This document shows positions 60,180 to 64,000 of a DNA stretch of 64,000 nt, in pieces (within the stretch, counting starts at the first letter, position 1; every line of letters begins with the position of its first letter). The notes under the pieces are model-generated. The model did not search any database. It worked only from the letters and a program-made list of their open reading frames with translations, and had not been told where the DNA came from. The translations under genes and the position numbers were made by a program. Origin of the DNA: Annona cherimola (taxonomy: Eukaryota; Streptophyta; Magnoliopsida; Magnoliales; Annonaceae); contig CM059975.1 of the NCBI GenBank assembly GCA_030490835.1, positions 11,723,579-11,787,578 of the forward strand, read 5' to 3'.

Positions 60180-60470
60180 GTGTGTTTAGAAAATACAAAA
60201 ATTTTTAGGTAAATAATTTTTGTTGTAAAATTTTTTGAATGGATAGAAATGACATGATATGATAAATGTAATGATAAAGAGTAACGAGAATAAAGTTAAA
60301 ATAAATAAGTTGACTATATGGATAATTGTGTAGAAATAATTAAAAAGTAGAATAGTTATATAAAAATATATAAATAAATAATTTAAATATAGATTAGTTA
60401 TGAAAAATTTTAAAGCAAAAAGTTCCGGTCTAAATTGTTTTTATTGCAGCCAAACATGTTCTTAAAATAA
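60180..60470. mobile_element. Family 1 MITE
   Basis: Starts 'gtgtgtttagaaaatacaaa', ends 'gcagccaaacatgttct' then TAA. Interior 'gaataaagttaaaataaata' and 'aattgtgtagaaataattaa' match the family. Confidence 0.65.
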
Positions 60471-61257
60471 GGGATCCATTTGGCGGTGAACAAAAATTTA
60501 ATTAAAAAATTATTAAAAATTTAAAATAAAGGAGCAATTTGATTCGATAAGAATAACTATTAGAAGTAAATAAAATAAAAAATAAATTAGATAATCGAAT
60601 GAAAATTAAAAAAACATTGAAATTTAGAAATAATAAGAAAGTATGTAATGAAGCAGGGAAGATACCACATCACATCATCATAGATGTAAATAGTACAGTA
60701 GTACGCTTGATTTTTTTACTTTTAGAATCTTTTAAAAACCGAAACCACACAACACATCTTGTTTTATCACATTGCTAAAAATAATTTTCATTAAAAACTC
60801 ATATTTTATAAAAATAACATCTTTTTTGATGAAGTAAAAAAATAACGTCCTTAAGAGTAAATACGTAACTATTAAAATTTTAAAAGAAATACATAATGTA
60901 ATGTATATACAAGTTTACATGTAATTTTTGAAATCATAAATAAATGTATATGGATAAACATAATTGATGGTTAGATTTAAGAAATATATTTTTAAATTAA
61001 AAATTTGAAAATTTTCCATGCTACCAAAAGGAGCCAAAATATAAAAAATATATTTTCGTAAAAGAATATAATAATTAGAAAATGGGATTACTAGGTTTTG
61101 AGTGTAATAAAATTTGCTGTTATTATTTTCTTTTCTGGTGTCAAAAGAGGCCCTTGGAGGATGAATTTGGATTTTCAACTATTAAATTATTTTAAATATC
61201 TATTTCAACTTGTGATACCGTTTATAATTTATAAGTTAACAAACCACACCATGCAAT

Positions 61258-62424
61258 TGTAGCACCCGCCGTGAGCGCTACGATGGGCTTGGAATGGTTT
61301 CCCGGGTCTTGAAAATGTGGATTGTGTTGAAAAGCAACGTGGACTTAGATTTCCTGCATTCACATGGGGTAAAACACATTAGGCTTCACATCTTTCAGGA
61401 AAGTTAGCGTATGGGCGTTTTCTCGTGATTTCGGCATCGTAACGGCTAAGACGGGGCTTTCCGTACACGGGTCAAGTCACAAATCCGGCAGCATAACGGC
61501 AGCGTATTATGCTGGGATCCATGGACCCGCGTGTGCCCGCCTTGCCGGGACGTTGACTCAAACACGCACACACAAAAATAAAGAAAAATGGAGTTGCCAC
61601 TGATCTTTAAAGGGAGATCAGCCCCTATTTGATGAAATAAGGCACTAGTTGTACAGAGCTCGGGTTCCGGCCTTCGGGTTGAAGCAAATATGGAGAAATC
61701 TGCCAACCCGAGGCGGTTTACATGACGTAAAAGGGGGAAAATGAAAGATTTAAGAGAATGAGAGAGATGAAAAGGGGGCGCGTGGAGGAGAAGCGCGTTG
61801 CTTGGAGAGCGTGAAAAGCCTGGACGCCGGGGCGTTACTGCAGACTCCCGTCCTCCCCTTTGGGATGCCTCTCCTCAAGTGTCCTTAAATGAGAGGGGAT
61901 CTCCTCCTGTTATAGATGTTGGAGTGGGCTTTGGGCTCCCTTGAGGTCATGGACTTGGTCCATGGGCCTTGACTTGAGTTGGGATCATGGGCTTTTGGCT
62001 TGGACTCAATCCACATACTTGAGCTTGAGTTGAGATCGTGGGCCTTGGGCTGCTTGAAGGGTTTTGGACTTGGTCCATAAGCTTGGCTTGGTGGGCTAGA
62101 GCTTGGCTTCGCCCATGGCTTTTGGGTGGGCCGTTGTAGAGGCCCAAGTAGTAGAGAAGCCTGCTTCTGAGGTTTTGGGAGGCTAGATCTGGTGGGCTAA
62201 AGCTTGGCTAAGCCCGTTGAGGTGGCCTGTAGGAGCTTCGCTCTTGTAGGCCGAATCTGGTTGTTGAAAAGCCTGCTACGAGGCTTGGTGGAGCTTCGCT
62301 CCTGTGGGTTGAGTGCGGAATGACCCGCTTAGCTAGCTTGAATTTTCTTTTGCATTGAATTTGGTTGGGCTTGAATCTTGTGTCCAATTGTCCGTCTTTG
62401 GGCCCCGAGGGTGGGGTGTCAACA
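61258..62424. mobile_element. Solo LTR of a retrotransposon
   Basis: 1167 bp beginning TGTAGCACCC and ending GGTGTCAACA (5'-TG...CA-3'), flanked by a perfect 5-bp duplication GCAAT (61253-61257 and 62425-62429). Much more GC-rich than its surroundings, with many 'cttggcttgg'/'gggctt' phrases. No internal domain, primer-binding site with gag/pol, or second LTR is next to it, so it is a solo LTR left by recombination. Probably Ty3/Gypsy type by its ends; orientation is not certain because both ends begin with TGT when read inward. Confidence 0.85.
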
Positions 62425-62429
62425 GCAAT

Positions 62430-64000
62430 ATACATAAAATTGCTGTGTCACCAGAATGGCAGTGCCTGATTGGTAAATGGCAACGGCGTCTGGCTTGCGT
62501 GCATTCAAATGATAAGGGCGTCGTCTCCTTGTGTATTGGACGGAAGAGTCTTCTAAGTCGATAAATAGGAACATGTTGTTTGTCTTTTTTTTGGGGAAAA
62601 AAAAATGTAAGAGTGTTATAGGATTTAGTTGTAATAAAAATCAAGAAAATATAAATATATTCCAATAAAAAAATTTCACGTTGCGCACTTTTTAGGAAAG
62701 CAGCCCGGTTAATGTGTTGGATTAGATTATTTTAATCATTTGAAAATATATCATTATCTGTGAACTTTATTTATTCATTTATTTATTATTTGCAGGATGA
62801 TAAATTAAAGAGTGCTTCAACTCACGACCTATACCCAACCCAACCCATGTTGTACTAGATTACTTTCATAATCTAATATCGACGCTGGATTGAAAAATCT
62901 GACTAGGATTCAAAACTAATGAGGGGGACGTGTCAACGTACATGTCTCAATTCACTTCTCGTATATTCATTTATTACAACAAATATATATTATTATTTTT
63001 TATTCTCATTTTTTCATAAATTTGTCACATTAATGGTTAATTGTATTTTATATTAATTTTAAAATCACATATTATAATAATTAACATATAAGTTTATAGA
63101 TGTGAGCGAGATATTAGATTAAAAAATAAATATTTAAAATATCTAAAATTTGAAAATTGCTCCAAATTTTCAACCAAGCTAGATTGACAACTCTACATGA
63201 CCATAGCTTGATATAATACGTAAGGTTGGGATAAGGTTTTTCAAATAATGAGTGTGTTTGGAAATTGATAAAACTTTTGATGAAAAATTTTAAAGAATAA
63301 AAGTTGTCAAATGATGTGATATGATAGGGGCAATAATGAGTAGTAAAGATGGTAAAGTTAAAATAGATAGGTTAGTTATGTGGGTAGTTGTGTAGAAATA
63401 GATAGGTTAGTTATGTGGTTGTATATGAAAATGTGAAAAAATAATTAAAAAATATGATAGTGATGGAGAATGAAAAGTTTTAGATTGAAAAATGTTAACT
63501 TAACATTTTTTAACCATTGCCAAGCATACCCAATGTCTCGCAATATGTTGTTGTTGACTTATAAGACGCATTCCGATTCGCACCCTTAGACGAATCCGAA
63601 GGTGAGTCGTGGGCGCCATTTTGTCCAGTGACACGTTACAGTGTATTTGGTTTGGCCTAACTCAGTAGCTTCTTATTACTTATTTCTCATTTTAAAGTAC
63701 CATCCTCGAATATAATACATATTTGATTAATTCAGCTTATAACATAGTTCCTATTCTGAAAAAAAATTATCATAATTTGTTAATTATGTTATAAGCAATT
63801 CTTTGATACTTTTCAGCTTATCAAATATAAATAACCTTACTTGTATTATAATTTCCTTTGTTATCCTATTTTTTTCTATTTCGACCAAGCATTCATACCT
63901 ATTATTCTCACGTACAATTGTCATATATTAAAAGTTATTAGGCATATTTTCAGGAATATTATTGTGTATATATTTGTTGTTAATGTTTTCCTATATTAGA
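62430..64000. other. AT-rich terminal region
   Basis: No gene recognised. Contains the family 1 MITE at 63252-63532; 62700-63240 and 63540-64000 show nothing recognisable. Confidence 0.6.
63252..63532. mobile_element. Family 1 MITE
   Basis: Starts 'gtgtgtttggaaattgataa', ends 'ttgccaagcataccc'; flanks read ATG on both sides. A 25-bp phrase 'agataggttagttatgtgg' is repeated inside it, a small internal duplication. Confidence 0.7.

Larger units (their letters stand above)
58791..61257. other. AT-rich intergenic DNA with MITEs
   Basis: No gene recognised. Contains a family 2 MITE (59212-59461), a palindromic element (about 59780-60100) and a family 1 MITE (60180-60470). 60480-61250 shows nothing recognisable. 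Confidence 0.6.

Overview
The window is nuclear DNA from a flowering plant. It is AT-rich (coding exons clearly less so), genes have GT-AG introns, and the recognisable products are plant-specific families: EAR-motif C2H2 zinc fingers, a PLS-type PPR protein, a NAC factor, a PIRL-type leucine-rich-repeat protein and an NPF/NRT1 transporter. The space between genes is packed with short non-autonomous transposons. I cannot name the species from the sequence. I see no bacterial, organellar or viral stretch.

Layout. 87-870 (-): a broken C2H2-EAR zinc-finger gene. 5203-5907 (+): an intact, intronless single-finger C2H2 gene with two EAR-like motifs. 12394-14109 (+): an intronless PPR gene ending in the E domain. 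16768-18523 (+): a three-exon NAC gene of the NAM/CUC3 type, 354 aa. 25531-28128 (-): a three-exon PIRL gene, 562 aa. 41585-41656 (-): a tRNA-Gly(UCC). 50041-52898 (-): a five-exon NPF7-type transporter, 608 aa. Splice sites for the three spliced genes were read from the sequence, and the exon lengths keep frame throughout.

The rest (about 80 percent) is repeats. Family 1 is a ~280-bp MITE with 3-bp TAA/TAG target duplications (PIF/Harbinger, Tourist-like), about 16 copies. Family 2 is a group of palindromic MITEs with a shared AT-rich core but different GC-rich ends; two copies have perfect 9-bp target duplications and one has a near-perfect one, which points to Mutator-like elements. Family 3 comprises larger foldback elements with a common arm, clustered at 31.3-35.7 kb. 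Family 4 comprises elements with long inverted ends. There is also a solo LTR of 1167 bp with a perfect 5-bp duplication (GCAAT) at 61258-62424, several tRNA-derived SINE-like heads, and nested insertions.

The genes are not an obvious functional cluster: three transcription-factor loci (one dead), one RNA-binding organellar-type factor, one signalling-type LRR protein and one membrane transporter. I found no convincing undescribed multi-gene system. The most informative features are the family 2 MITEs, the foldback cluster, a gene-less island with four CACGTG boxes and a recent 90-bp tandem duplication (56.9-58.8 kb), and the decaying zinc-finger gene.
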